This document shows positions 9,471 through 20,349 of a stretch of DNA of 64,000 nucleotides, in pieces. The DNA comes from Lolium rigidum (Eukaryota > Streptophyta > Magnoliopsida > Poales > Poaceae). The notes beneath the pieces were generated by a model. The model saw only the letters and a list, made by a program, of their open reading frames with translations. It ran no database searches and was not told the origin of the DNA. The stretch's first letter is position 1, and each line of letters starts with the position of its first letter. The stretch is from assembly GCF_022539505.1 (NCBI RefSeq), contig NC_061510.1:38217047-38281046 (forward strand), given 5' to 3'. The position numbers were made by a program, and so were the translations under genes.

Positions 9471-10079
9471 GCCACGGCGGGGCGGGAAACGGCGTTGGCG
9501 CGCAGGGCGTTTCCCGCGCGCGCGAAACACCGGCGAAACTTGCCTATGTATTGGGCACGCGCGGGAACGATCGTCGTCGCGCGGGAACAGTTAATCACCG
9601 GCGGCAGTCCTCGACGGGACGTAAAACGCCATTAGCGAGTTTGACGCTGTCCCCGGTTAAAAAATGCGTCCGCACTGCTGGAGGTACCCCAGACGCAAAC
9701 GGTCGCCCTGGGCCACATCGCGTCCGCGGGCAACACAAACGGACATTTCGGACGTCCTAAATACGTCGGCCCGCTGGAGATGCCCTTACTAGCAGCCAAG
9801 CCCTGCTCCAATATTAGTCTACTAGTAGTATTTTTTAGCTCGGAGACTAGAGATGTAGAACCGTAGAAGTAGAGCCACTGGTCAGTGGTCACTCAACTGA
9901 AATGCCAGGTCGATCGACACATTTGCAGTCTCGTGCAGTATTTGGTACCACATTGTTGTTGGCCTAGCGTTTCTGTTAGTAGCCTGGCTGTTAGTTCGTA
10001 CAGATGTACTATATGTTCTTGGTACGAAAATCATCTAATTCAAACCAAAGGCAGATAATGGTGCTGGGTAAAAATGCTA

Positions 10080-10169
10080 CTCCCTCCTATCCAAGTAAGT
10101 GTCAGAGTTTTAGTTCATTTTAGTTTAGATTTGACCTAAAACCATGACAATTATTATTGAGCGGAGGAG
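10080..10169. mobile_element. Stowaway MITE, 90 bp
   Basis: CTCCCTCC start and GGAGGAG end, flanked by TA (10078-10079 and 10170-10171). Mariner-type MITE. Confidence 0.75.
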
Positions 10170-10171
10170 TA

Positions 10172-11529
10172 TTAGAAGACACTAATCAATGCTTTTGTAG
10201 GGAGGGGGGAGAAGAAACTACAGTAATCCATATCCATCCAATCCAAATATTGTCGTAGATTTAGGCAAAATATTGCATAAATCTGTTTAGATTCGTTGAA
10301 CCTGCGACAGATGAATTGGATCAGAGGTAGTGATATTTTTCCGGGGGAAGAAGAAGCTAATGCTAAACATGTTGGATTCAACCGTATGAATATGTAAAAC
10401 AGGGCGTCAAGTGAAGAGCAAGCCAAAGGGGACCAACTTGAAGTCGAGACAGCAGCATGTAGACACGACACATTAAGGAGCTTACTCATATACCCCTCCT
10501 AAGTAACTGACAAACGGCAACTGTAGGTGACCATGGAAAGAGAACAACTACCCAGTCGGTTGGCGTGTCAGAAGCAAATCTTACACCCCAACGCCATCAA
10601 CAGTTTACCTGAGACTCGATCCAGACGCAGCAGGCACACATCGCTGCACGCCTGCCTGCGCCACATAAATGGCCACGCCTTTGCTTGACTCAAAAATGGG
10701 CGACGATGCATCAGAGGGAAAATTCTCCAACCATCAGCACTTCCGCACAACAAGGCACTGCGAGTCTATGAATCTATCCATCTATCATCACCAACTGATT
10801 CAAGGACGCCGCAATCATTCATTCCCAATCTCACAATCAATGCCGGTTCATGCATGAAAGGGAGACGAAGGGAGAGCTGTGTAGTGTAGTTCTGATGTCC
10901 ACTGACTGAATGGAACTGTTGAGGCAACAACATGATGGATGCAGTGATTGAATCCAGCTCTGGTTGCACCGTTGCAGGACTGCCGGAAGCTGGAGACCAC
11001 GGGCCGACGCAGTCATCTCTGGGGATCTCTGATGTTGCGGCAGCAGGCACCATTAACTGTCAATGCGCGCGGCCGTCTCTGATTCATATGGCGGGCTTGC
11101 GTGACCAAGCCTGCAAAACTGCTGAGCTCATCAACAGAAACATGCCGACTGAGACTCCCTAGACAATTACAACGGCCTTATGTTCCAAATACCAACAACC
11201 ACTAACAGTCTAAAGTAACTCGCAAACAGCAAAACTTAGTTAGTTAACAATACACAAGCTGAGGATTCAAGTTCTGTTCCACATGCAGTTGTACCTGTCG
11301 GTTCTTTGGGAAGTCCCACCACTGGAAGGGTTTTCACGTTTCCATGAAGAATGACGCAGGATAAGCACAAAGTTTTCTTGACAGTCCCACCTCATCGAAG
11401 GGCACTGCAACTTGGGACCTCCGACTTGCGCACATACATCCAGTCGCCATCAGGTGAACAAGCTCTCAAAGCTGACAGTACAATAAACACCATCGGGTAT
11501 CAAGTTTAACCCAGCTTCCTGATAGGACC
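10172..11529. other. No gene recognised
   Basis: The short open frames show no family signature. The base composition is like the downstream gene flank, so it may contain untranslated sequence of a gene I cannot recognise. Confidence 0.4.
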
Positions 11530-12239
11530 TGTAGTGACAGTCCCACTGTCTTCAGCAAATAGCTACGTAGTATTCTGGTTAGAGGACCACTGGCTACAAA
11601 CAACATTATTGTTGGCACACAAATACTTGCGGTGTAGACTTAGACAAGCTAGCATCAACCCTCAGTTATGTTTGCCGATTGCAAACTCGATCCTTCAAAT
11701 ATGCAGCATGTGCAACCATGGTGATAAACTCAAGCAATGCTATATTATAAGGCAAATAGTACTAACAAAATTCAAACCAAGCGAGCATAAATATGCATTC
11801 ACTTACTACACTATTTGGCTATAGCAGCATTTGTCAGCACAGCAAGTACGGGGACCTTTTATAGGACATTGCTTTGTCATTTAGCAAAAGTAGAAGCCAT
11901 ATTCCATCTACTCAAGAGGAGGAACAGCTCCTGACTTGGAGACTATTGTACGTGTAACTAGGCCTTCAGCAGACAAAAATGTAAACTTTCCAGATGAAGA
12001 AAAAACAGAAACTCAGCGCCCAGCAGCAAATAGTGAAATCACAAAAGGAATCAAGTGTGCGGTAGTGCGACAGTCCTCACTTTCCCAAGGGAGACTACAT
12101 GAACAGAAAATGTAGATTGCTGGCCACAGTAAATCAAGATATTTGATGTAACCGGCCTCTATAGGCTTGTAAAAAATATTTTCCCTATTCAATGCAACGA
12201 GACACAATCCTTTTGCTTTTGCTCGAAGAAGAAAAATAC

Positions 12240-12296
12240 AAACAATCTACTGATATATTGGTTGTAATAACATCTTATATTATGGGACAGAGGGAG
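12240..12296. mobile_element. Stowaway MITE remnant
   Basis: Only the right end is clear (TATGGGACAGAGGGAG followed by TA). The left end is degraded. Confidence 0.4.
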
Positions 12297-12565
12297 TAGA
12301 ACCTAAGTACATCAGTACTTCAATAGGCATTAGTTTTATTGCCATTTGGAACTTGGCAGGTTTTCTACTAAAGGCAAAGAAAATTCACATGGCAGATGTG
12401 AAAGATACAGTATAAATGCTACCTATAGCCTGAAGTCAGCAAGCTCATGTTTTATTCATGGAGCATATTCAACGGTCTTCCCAAATAGAATATGTTGACA
12501 TGATCACATCTAGTTCCACTGATACGTAAATAAACTGTGTAGTGACATTGGGCACCAAAATAATA

Positions 12566-12694
12566 CTCCCTCTGTCCCAAAAAGGATGTCACAGATTTGT
12601 CTAAATTTTGATCTATTTTGACGCGACGCAATTTAGTGTATAGTTACATCCAAATTTAGACAAATTTGCGACATCCTTTTTGGGACGGAGGGAG
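12566..12694. mobile_element. Stowaway MITE, 129 bp
   Basis: CTCCCTCTGTCCCAAAAAGG and its inverse at the right end, TA on both sides. The paralogous site near 20905-20925 lacks it, which proves insertion after or independent of the duplication. Confidence 0.9.
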
Positions 12695-12784
12695 TAGTAA
12701 AACGACCTCAGAGTCACTGCTAAAATCTTAATTTACCATTGGGTCATACTCCGTACTCATCTAACAGATGCCGACAAGAACTAC

Positions 12785-12953
12785 TCTCGATTTTGGGTAA
12801 GCAAGGGTAATGAATTTGCAGCAAATACTGGATAAAAGGTGCCCCTTCTGCCTTCCTCAGCTGCTCTAGAGTTCCTCTTCCACACAGGCGGATCCAGGGC
12901 CACAGCTTTCATAAGCATCAATAACTCGTTGAAAATCCAAGGCATGCTTGTAG
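12785..12953 (-). pseudogene. Decayed copy of the TPR gene's last exon
   Basis: On the minus strand, after a TTACAG acceptor, it reads YKHALDF then VIDAYESCGPG. This parallels YKHAEDYQLRVIAAYESCGP of the real exon at 20996-21182. A deletion after the GPG block and a TAG break the frame, and the end still resembles FPANSLPVLPQDRE at DNA level. It cannot encode a full terminus. Confidence 0.8.
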
Positions 12954-15900
12954 CTGTAATGAGCGAAGCGGCATATAACTAGTGCTTTACTATAAATTGT
13001 TATAAGATGGTCAGGAAACTGTATTCAGTTGTTCCATAACAGATTTGACCCACAAAACATAAATTTAAGTTAGCAGCCAAATAAACGACCGCTCAACAAT
13101 TCATATGCTAACTAACGCAATATCTGTTTTTTACTGCATGCCTGTACCAAAAACTAGGGACGAGGGGCGATTCAGCAACATGCTGAGAGCATCACACAAA
13201 CCACCACAACAAGCACTCGCTAAAGATTGTTCAACTAGAAGATAGTCTTTCATTCGTTCATTAGTCATATAGCGCTAAACATGCGATCCTCATTTTATCT
13301 ACACAACCATATTCTATTTTATTTGCTAATTAGTACGAAGTCCATCCATATCTGTATGTTGGCAGGGAGTGTGCTTGAGAAAGAACAGTTTTATTAGCAT
13401 ACCATATGTCACCATTTTATGCTCTGTTAGGACTTGTACCTTTTCCACGTTAGTAAGTACCGTAATAGATAAGGAATACTTCCCTACTTGGCCTAGCTTA
13501 AGTTCACACTTTTGGGCTAATAGGGTTAAGCTGGGGCCAGCAAAGCAGTCTTATTTTTCACCCTGTAAGATAAAGCTAATTTGTCCTGCCACTACTCGAA
13601 CATGTTACATCTTGCAGTTCATATAATTTTACATGTTCAACTAACTCCCGATCACCCACTTCGTGCTCTAAAAAACTGGATCTCTGAGTTAGTATGTGAA
13701 CTTTGATTTTTTTTCAAACGGTGTTCCTTGTGTCCTATTGCCCATGGTAAGTGTGACAAAGTGGTGGAACTGCTACAAGTCCATATGAGGGCTGATGTGG
13801 ATCATGCAGTTATACTGTTATAAAGACCCTTAAAGTCCCGTAATTATCTTCTTCTGATGTTTTCTTTGTCAGAGTAACCGTTGGCCTTATTATATACATG
13901 TGTGGAAGCATGTCTTGTGATAGTATCAGTGAAAGAGCTAAACTAGAATTTTGACTAGCTAGTTTGTTAGCTTCTACATGCAAATAAACAAAATTATAAT
14001 ATTCAGAAAAATATTAACTCAATTTCATATTATTGACGTATACAATAAAATCACATTAAAATAGCAGACAAAAACTGGTGTGGAAATAAACGAATCTGAC
14101 CAACTATGGCTGAAAAGAAGCAGATCGAAATAACAATACTGATGAATATTCAAGAAAAGATCAATTTCGGTGAACAAAACTGAGCCATGAGCAGGATTTC
14201 CCTTCTAATTGTATACAGCTATTTTCTATTCGCAGTGTAGGGCTATACCTTACTGTATTAGGAAACAAAGTAGACTTCCCTTTCTGTTCCTATATCCATC
14301 TACACTACCACCAGAATGATCTGAAAACATCTGCATGCGAGACATTCATTTTTGCAACTTCCAATACATCACTTCCGGAGACTCTATTATGCAATAATCA
14401 ACAATTCAGGTAGTGGTTGCATAAGTTCTTCATGTAGCATTCAGATCGAATGACTATGAAATTACGTCGATACTTCCACATATTATGGGTAGCGTAGGAG
14501 AAATCCCCCGGGAGTCTTAATTACCACTGCTTAGCTTTTGACCGAACTAACCATAATTAGTTGCTCAATCTTGAACCAGCTTTCTGACACATAACTATGC
14601 CCTGCAGTGACAGTCCCACTGTCTTTAGCAAATAGCTATTCCGGTAAGTGGACTAACTGTCACTGATAAGGGACCACTGGCTACTGGATCAAACAACATT
14701 ACTGTTGGCACACAAATACTTGCGGTGTAGACTTAGACAAGCTAGCAGCAACCCTCAGTTTATGTTTGCTGATTGCGAACTCGATCCTTCAAATATGCAG
14801 CATGTGCAACCATGGTGATAAACTAAAGCAATGCTATATAAGGAAAATAGTAACAAAATTCAAACCAAGCGAGGATAAATATGCATTCACTTACCACACT
14901 ATTTGGCTATAGCAGCATTTGTCAGCACAGCAAGTACGGGGACCTTTTATAGGACATTGCTTTGTCATTTAGCCAAAGTAGAAGCCATCTTCCATCTACT
15001 CAAGAGGAGGAACAGCTCCTGACTTGGACACTATTGTACATGTAACTAGGCCTTCAGAAGACAAAATAAGCAAGTTTCTAGATGACCAAAAAATAGAGAC
15101 TCGGCGCCCAGCAGCAAATAGTGAAATCACAAGAGGAATCAAGTGTGTGGTAGTGCAACAGTCTTCAGTTTCCCAAGGGAGACTACATGAACAAAAGATA
15201 GATTGCTGGGCACAGTGAATCAAGATATCTGATGTATCAGCACAGCCTAAGTACGTCAGTACTTTGATAGACTTTAGTTGTATTGCCATTTGGAATTCGG
15301 CAGGTTTTCTATTAAAGCCACAGAAAACTCACATGGCATATGTGAAAGATACAGTAGACATGCTACCTATAGTCTGAAGGTTGGGTAATCAGCAAGCTCC
15401 TGTTTCATACATGGAGCATAATAGACTGTCTTCCCAAATAGAATATATTGACATGATCACATCTAAATCCATCCATATCTATATATTGGCGGGGAGTGTG
15501 CTTGAGAAAGATCAGTTTTAATGAGCATACCATATGTCACCATTTTATGCTCTGTTACGACTAGTACCTTTTCCGCGTTAGTAAGTGCAGCAGATAAGCA
15601 ATACATGCCTTCATGGTCTAGCTTACACTTTTGGGCTTATAGTGTTAAGCTGGGGCCAGCAAGGTGTCTTATTATTCACCTCCTAAGATATAGCCAGCTT
15701 GTCCTATTGCCCATGGTAAGCGCAACAAATTGGTGGAACTGCTACAAGTTCATATCAGGGCTGATCTGGATCATGCAGTCTCGTACTAAAAAGTATCTTG
15801 ATGTTTTCTCTGTCAGAGTAACCATTGACCTTATATATACATGAGTGGAAGCACCTCCTGACAGTCTGTGATAGTACAAGTAAAAGATCTAAACTAGTAT

Positions 15901-16194
15901 TTTGACTAGCCAGTTTGTTAGCTTCTACATGCAAATAAACAAAATTGAAATATTCAGAAAACTACTAACTCAATTTCGTTTTTTTACGTATACAATAAAT
16001 CACCTATTGCAATATAGCATACAAAAATTTGTGTGGAAATAAACGAATCTGACCAATTGGGCAGCCCGGTGCATGAAGCGCCCTCTTTGCGCCAGGTCCG
16101 GGGAGGGGTCGGACCACATTGGGTCATTGTATGCAGCCATTCCTTGCAATTTTTTGCAAGAGGCTGTTTCCACGACTTGAACCCGTGACCTCCT

Positions 16195-19100
16195 AACTCC
16201 GCCTATGCCTTTTAGGAATAGCCGGTCCCAAGCCCGGGTAAAGGAGGAGGGTTGTGTTAGGCATGGCGAGCCAACGTAAAAACCAGCCTTTCCTATGGAT
16301 ATGAAACCCAACAGATTTTCGTTGGGGCATAACCCTCTCAGCGACGCGCCATATCGGAACCCGGGTGTGGTGTTAAATGAGCAAGGGCTGGGCCGCCACC
16401 GCCTTAGTGGCGCGCCATATCGGAACCCGGATATGGTGTTAAATGAGGAAGGGCCGGGCCGCCACCGCCATAGTGGCGCGCTACATCTTCGCCCGGATGT
16501 AGTGTTAAGTGAGCAAGGGTCTTTGCATCTCTCTCGATGGATGCGAAGGGCAAGGAAGCTAGCTGAGGCAAATAGGTTGCGGGTGGGTAGTTAGAATGTA
16601 GGATCCTTGACCGGGAAGCTACGAGAGTTAGTGGATGCTGCCATCAGGAGGCGTATAAATATCCTTTGTGTTCAGGAGACTAGATGGGCGGGTCAGAAGG
16701 CGAGGGAAGTCGAGAATACCGGTTAAGTGTCCTCATAGATAAGAGCCTCAAGGATGGAGTAGTGGACGTTCGGAGAAAGGGTGATAGGATCATCCTAGTC
16801 AAGCTAGTTACTGGGAATCTTGTCCTGAACGTGGTGAGTGCTTATGCCCCACAAGTTGGGCTCAACATAAGCGCCAGAAGTGTACCGCCAAACGAGAAGC
16901 TCTTCATCGGAGGAGATCTCAATGGCCATGTCGGCACAACTAACATAGGGTTCGAGGGTGTGCATGGAGGCTTCGGGTATGGTGACAGAAACTTTGAGGG
17001 TAAAGACATCCTGGACTTTGAGGTTGCGTCGCTAACACCTTCTTTAGGAAGAGGCAATCTCACCTAGTGACCTTTAGTAGTGCCCAACACTCTAGCCAGA
17101 TTGACTTTGTCCTCACTAAAAGAAGAGATAGGAGGGCTTGTTTAATTGCAAGGTGATCCCTGGGGAGTGTGTTGTGGCGCAACATAAGCTTGTGGTAGCT
17201 GACTTCCGTTTACACGCTCGTGTGATGCGGGATAAAGGCATCAACATCACAAGAACAAAGTGGTGGAAGCTCAAAGGGGAAGCACAACAAACCTTTAGGG
17301 AGAGGATGATCATGGAAGGACCATGGGACGAAGAGGGAGATGCAGATAGCATGTGGGTGAAGATGGGTAAGAGCATTCGGAAGGTAGCTAGGGAGGTGGT
17401 TGGAGTGACCAAGGGTAAGAAGCCACAAGCTAAGGACACATGGTGGTGGAATGAGGATGTCCAAAGGGCTATCAAGGAGAAGGAGTGCTACAAGAGTTGG
17501 CACCACGATAGAAGCACAAGCAACATGGTGAAGTACAAAGAGGCCAAGAAAAAGGCAAGGCAAGTTGTGAGTGGAGCAAGGGGGCGGGCCTATGAGGAGC
17601 TATATGACAGACTAGGTACAAAGGATGGCGTGGCGAAGATTCGTGAGAGGAAGACAAGGGACCTCAACCAAGTTAAATGTATCAAGGACGAGGACTTCTA
17701 GTGAAAGATGAAGAGATCAAAAACAGATGGAGGGAGTACTTTGATGGGTTATTCAAACGATGGGAACGAGGGCACTATGCCCAAGCTGGATGACTCCTTT
17801 GACGACACCAGTAGGCGTTTTGTGCGGAGGATCCAAGAGCTTGAGGTTAAAGAGGCCCTCAAGAGGATGAAAGGAGGAAAGGCCCTTGGCCCTGATGGTA
17901 TCCCAATTGAGGTGTGGAGAAGCCTCGGAGACGTGGCAATAGTATGGCTAACTAAGTTTTTCAACCACATTTTTCAGTCAAACAAGATGCCCGAGGAGTG
18001 GAGGAAAAACATATTAGTACCTATCTTCAAGAATAAAGGAGATATCCAAAGTTGTAGTAAGTACCGAGGGATTAAGCTTATGAGCCATACTATGAAACTT
18101 TGGGAGAGAACCATCGAGCATCGCTTCAGGAGAGTGACGAAAGTAACTAAAAATCAATTCGGTTTTATTGCCTGGGAGATCGACTAGAAAGGCGATTTTC
18201 TTACTTCGCCAACTTATGGAGAGGTATAGGGAGCAGAAGAAGGACCTACATATGGTCTTCATCGACTTGGAGAAGGCGTATGACAAGATACCAAGGACGG
18301 TCATGTGGTGGGCGTTGGAGAAACACAAAGTTCCAACAAAGTACATTACCCTCATCAGAGATATGTACGATCCTGTTGTGACAAGTGTTCGCGCAGGTGA
18401 TAGTGAGACTGATACCTTCCCAATCACGATAGGACTACATCAAGGGTCATCCTTGAGCCCATACATGTTTTCCTTGGTGATGGATGAGGTGACCAAGGAT
18501 ATACAAGGAGATATTCCTTGGTGTATGCTCTTTGCTGCTGATGATGTGGTGCTAGTAGATGAAACTAGGGCCGGCATGAATAGGAAGTTAGAGCTATGGA
18601 GGCAAACTTTGGAGTCAAAGGGGTTTAGACTTAGCAGGACCAAGACTGAGTACATGCGATGCGACTTTAGTGGTGTTGGTGGCGAAGACGGAGATGTCAG
18701 TTTAGAAGGAAAGATAGTGCCCAAGAGGGACACCTTCTGTTACTTGGGATCAATGTTGCAAAGCAATGGTGATATCGATGAGGATGTTTGCCACAGGATC
18801 AATGCAGGGTGGATGAAGTGGAGGCAGGCATCTAATATCCTATGTGACAAGAATGTCCCACAAAAGCTAAAAGGTAAGTTCTATAGGACGGCTGTCAGAC
18901 CGGCGATGCTTTATGGGGCAGAATGTTGGCCCACTAAAAGAAAACATATCCAACAAATGAGTGTCGCGGAGATGCGCATGCTGCGTTGGATGTGCGGCCA
19001 TACAAGAAAGGACCGGATTAGGAACGAGGTAATCCGTGATAGGCTAGGGGTGGCACCTATCGATGAGAAGCTAGTCCAACACCGACTAAGGTGGTTTGGG

Positions 19101-19470
19101 CATATCCAGCGGAGGCCTCCAGAAGCTCCCGTCAACAGTGGAACTCTAAAGAGTATGGAGGAGACTAGAAGGGGTAGAGGACGACCAAAGTTGACGTGGG
19201 CGGAGGCGATAAAAAGAGACCTGAGGAATTGGAATGTACCTAAAGTCTTGGCTCTTGATAGGACTGCATGGAGATCAGCGATCCATGTGCCGGAACCTTA
19301 GTCACTCGCTTCTTTTCTCTTTCCTTTTTTTCCTTTTTTTTCCTTCTTTCTTCTTTTTTATTTTTTCTTTTTTCTTTTTTCCTTTTTCTTTCTTTCTCCT
19401 TGTTTTGGTTCTCTTTTCTGTTGGGTTTCATATCTAGCCTACCCCAACTTGCTTGGGAAAAAGGATTTGA

Positions 19471-19508
<38 letters not shown>
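16195..19508 (+). mobile_element. RTE-clade LINE, near full length
   Basis: The insertion sits inside the SINE. The 18-bp repeat TTGAACCCGTGACCTCCT flanks it (16177-16194 and 19509-19526). The 5' leader has AGCCCGGGTAAAGGAGG, typical of plant RTE elements. It encodes an endonuclease-RT polyprotein (decayed) and ends in a C/T-rich 3'UTR, GCTTGGGAAAAAGG, and a (TTG)n tail. Confidence 0.92.
16570..19301 (+). pseudogene. RTE endonuclease-reverse transcriptase, broken
   Basis: Order seen: an endonuclease start with VQETRWAGQKAREVENTG near 16670, LVLNVVSAYAPQVGLN near 16819 and LFIGGDLNGHVG near 16900. Connecting region TWWWNEDVQ follows near 17440. The RT has KALGPDGIPIEVW, FIDLEKAYDKIPR, IGLHQGSSLSP and a catalytic box, and a C-terminal region runs to IHVPEP and a stop at 19301. 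Defects: an early in-frame TAG near 16590, internal deletions in the endonuclease, frame changes near 17030 and 17710, and a one-base insertion near 18168. The catalytic box reads LFAADDVVLV instead of the usual LFADDVVLV. Known: RTE proteins nick target DNA and prime reverse transcription there; this copy should be inactive. Confidence 0.92.
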
Positions 19509-19510
<2 letters not shown>

Positions 19511-19511
19511 G
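19311..19511 (+). repeat. Pyrimidine tract and (TTG)n tail of the RTE LINE
   Basis: A C/T-rich tract (19311-19425) is followed by unique sequence and about fourteen TTG/GTT triplets (19471-19511). The TTG repeat is the usual 3' end of plant RTE elements. Confidence 0.85.
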
Positions 19512-20111
19512 AACCCGTGACCTCCTGGTCACAAGGCAGCAGCTTTTACCACTGCGCCAAGGCTCCGTACCCAGTGCTGAAAGCTCCCACACATTGTGCG
19601 GGTTGGGGAAGGGTATTTCTAGGCATGCAAGGGGGCTAATTTGAACCCAGGAACTCCAGGACACAAGTGGAGATGCTCTACCAATTACGGCTAAAAAAAG
19701 CAGATCGTGATACAATGTTGAACATTTAAGATAAGATCATTGTTGGTGAACAAAAATTGAGCTGTGAGCAGGATTTCTCTTCTTATTGTGTACAGCTATT
19801 TTCTAATAGTGTAGGGCTATTCCTTACTGTAGTAGGAAACAAAATAGACTTCCCTTTCTGTTCCTATACTCCATCTACACACCAGAATAATCTGAAAACG
19901 TCTGCAGGCGAGCTTGCATTTTATTTTTGCAACTTCCAATGAAATCACTTCTGGAAACTCTATTATGCAATAATCAGCAATTCAGGCAGTGGTTGCATAA
20001 TGACTGACTAATCATAATTAGCACCGCATCATGTAGCTGCTCAATTTGTTGATAAGGAAAATCATGCTCAATTTGTGTCAGTATGATATATTGACACATG
20101 TTGTATTGTTG

Positions 20112-20240
20112 ACGATATTTATGAACAATATCTCAGAATTGCTCAGTTGGTTTCTACGAGATGGTAGAACAGGAATAGTACGATATTTATGAACAATATC
20201 TCAGAATTGCTCAGTTGGTTTCTACGAGACAGTAGGACAG
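20112..20240. repeat. Two-copy tandem repeat, period 68 bp
   Basis: ACGATATTTATGAACAATAT starts at 20112 and again at 20180. The copies share the following 30 bases with few changes. Confidence 0.8.
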
Positions 20241-20349
20241 AAATATAGTATTTCAATCAAGATGTTTTCCATACTGCCTCCAGTTACAGAGATGAACCAT
20301 GAATAAATTAATAGCCTAGTATATACTAACCAACTCAATGGACTTTTGG

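Larger units (their letters stand above)
8230..9785 (-). mobile_element. Second PIF/Harbinger-type element with cargo gene
   Basis: The element starts GGGCATCTCCAGC at 8230 and ends GCTGGAGATGCCC at 9785, with TTA on both sides (8227-8229, 9786-9788). No transposase was found. The interior carries one long minus-strand ORF with a TATA box, so the element is a non-autonomous gene carrier. Confidence 0.88.
11530..14600 (-). repeat. Tandem unit A: decayed copy of the TPR gene's 3' part
   Basis: The unit begins GACAGTCCCACTGTCTTC and aligns with unit B from about 14610 and, from 12300 on, with unit C (20400-22035). It contains a decayed last-exon copy (12785-12953), intron-like sequence and the block TGAGCAGGATTTCCCTTCT near 14190, shared by all three units. 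It carries a Stowaway absent from unit C. Confidence 0.8.
16060..19679 (-). mobile_element. Au-type tRNA SINE, compound, split by a LINE
   Basis: Flanked by ACCAATT (16053-16059 and 19680-19686). The empty paralogous site near 14095-14115 in unit A supports the boundaries. On the minus strand, 19566 down to 19527 plus 16194 down to 16060 reads as an Au SINE: an A-box-like TGGCGCAGTGG, a B-box GGTTCAAGTC, the AACAGCCTCTTGCA body and a CACCGGGCTGCCC end. Between 19567 and 19679 lies a second tRNA-like part with GGTAGAGCATC and GGGTTCAAATT. No separate duplication divides the two parts, so this may be one dimeric SINE. Confidence 0.75.
14605..20040 (-). repeat. Tandem unit B, interrupted by a SINE/LINE insertion
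   Basis: It matches unit A from 14610 to 15455 and then jumps to A's 13340 equivalent, so the last-exon copy and Stowaway region are deleted. The match resumes to 16059, is interrupted by the 3.6-kb insertion 16060-19679, and continues to about 20040 (TGAGCAGGATTTCTCTTCTT block). Confidence 0.8.
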
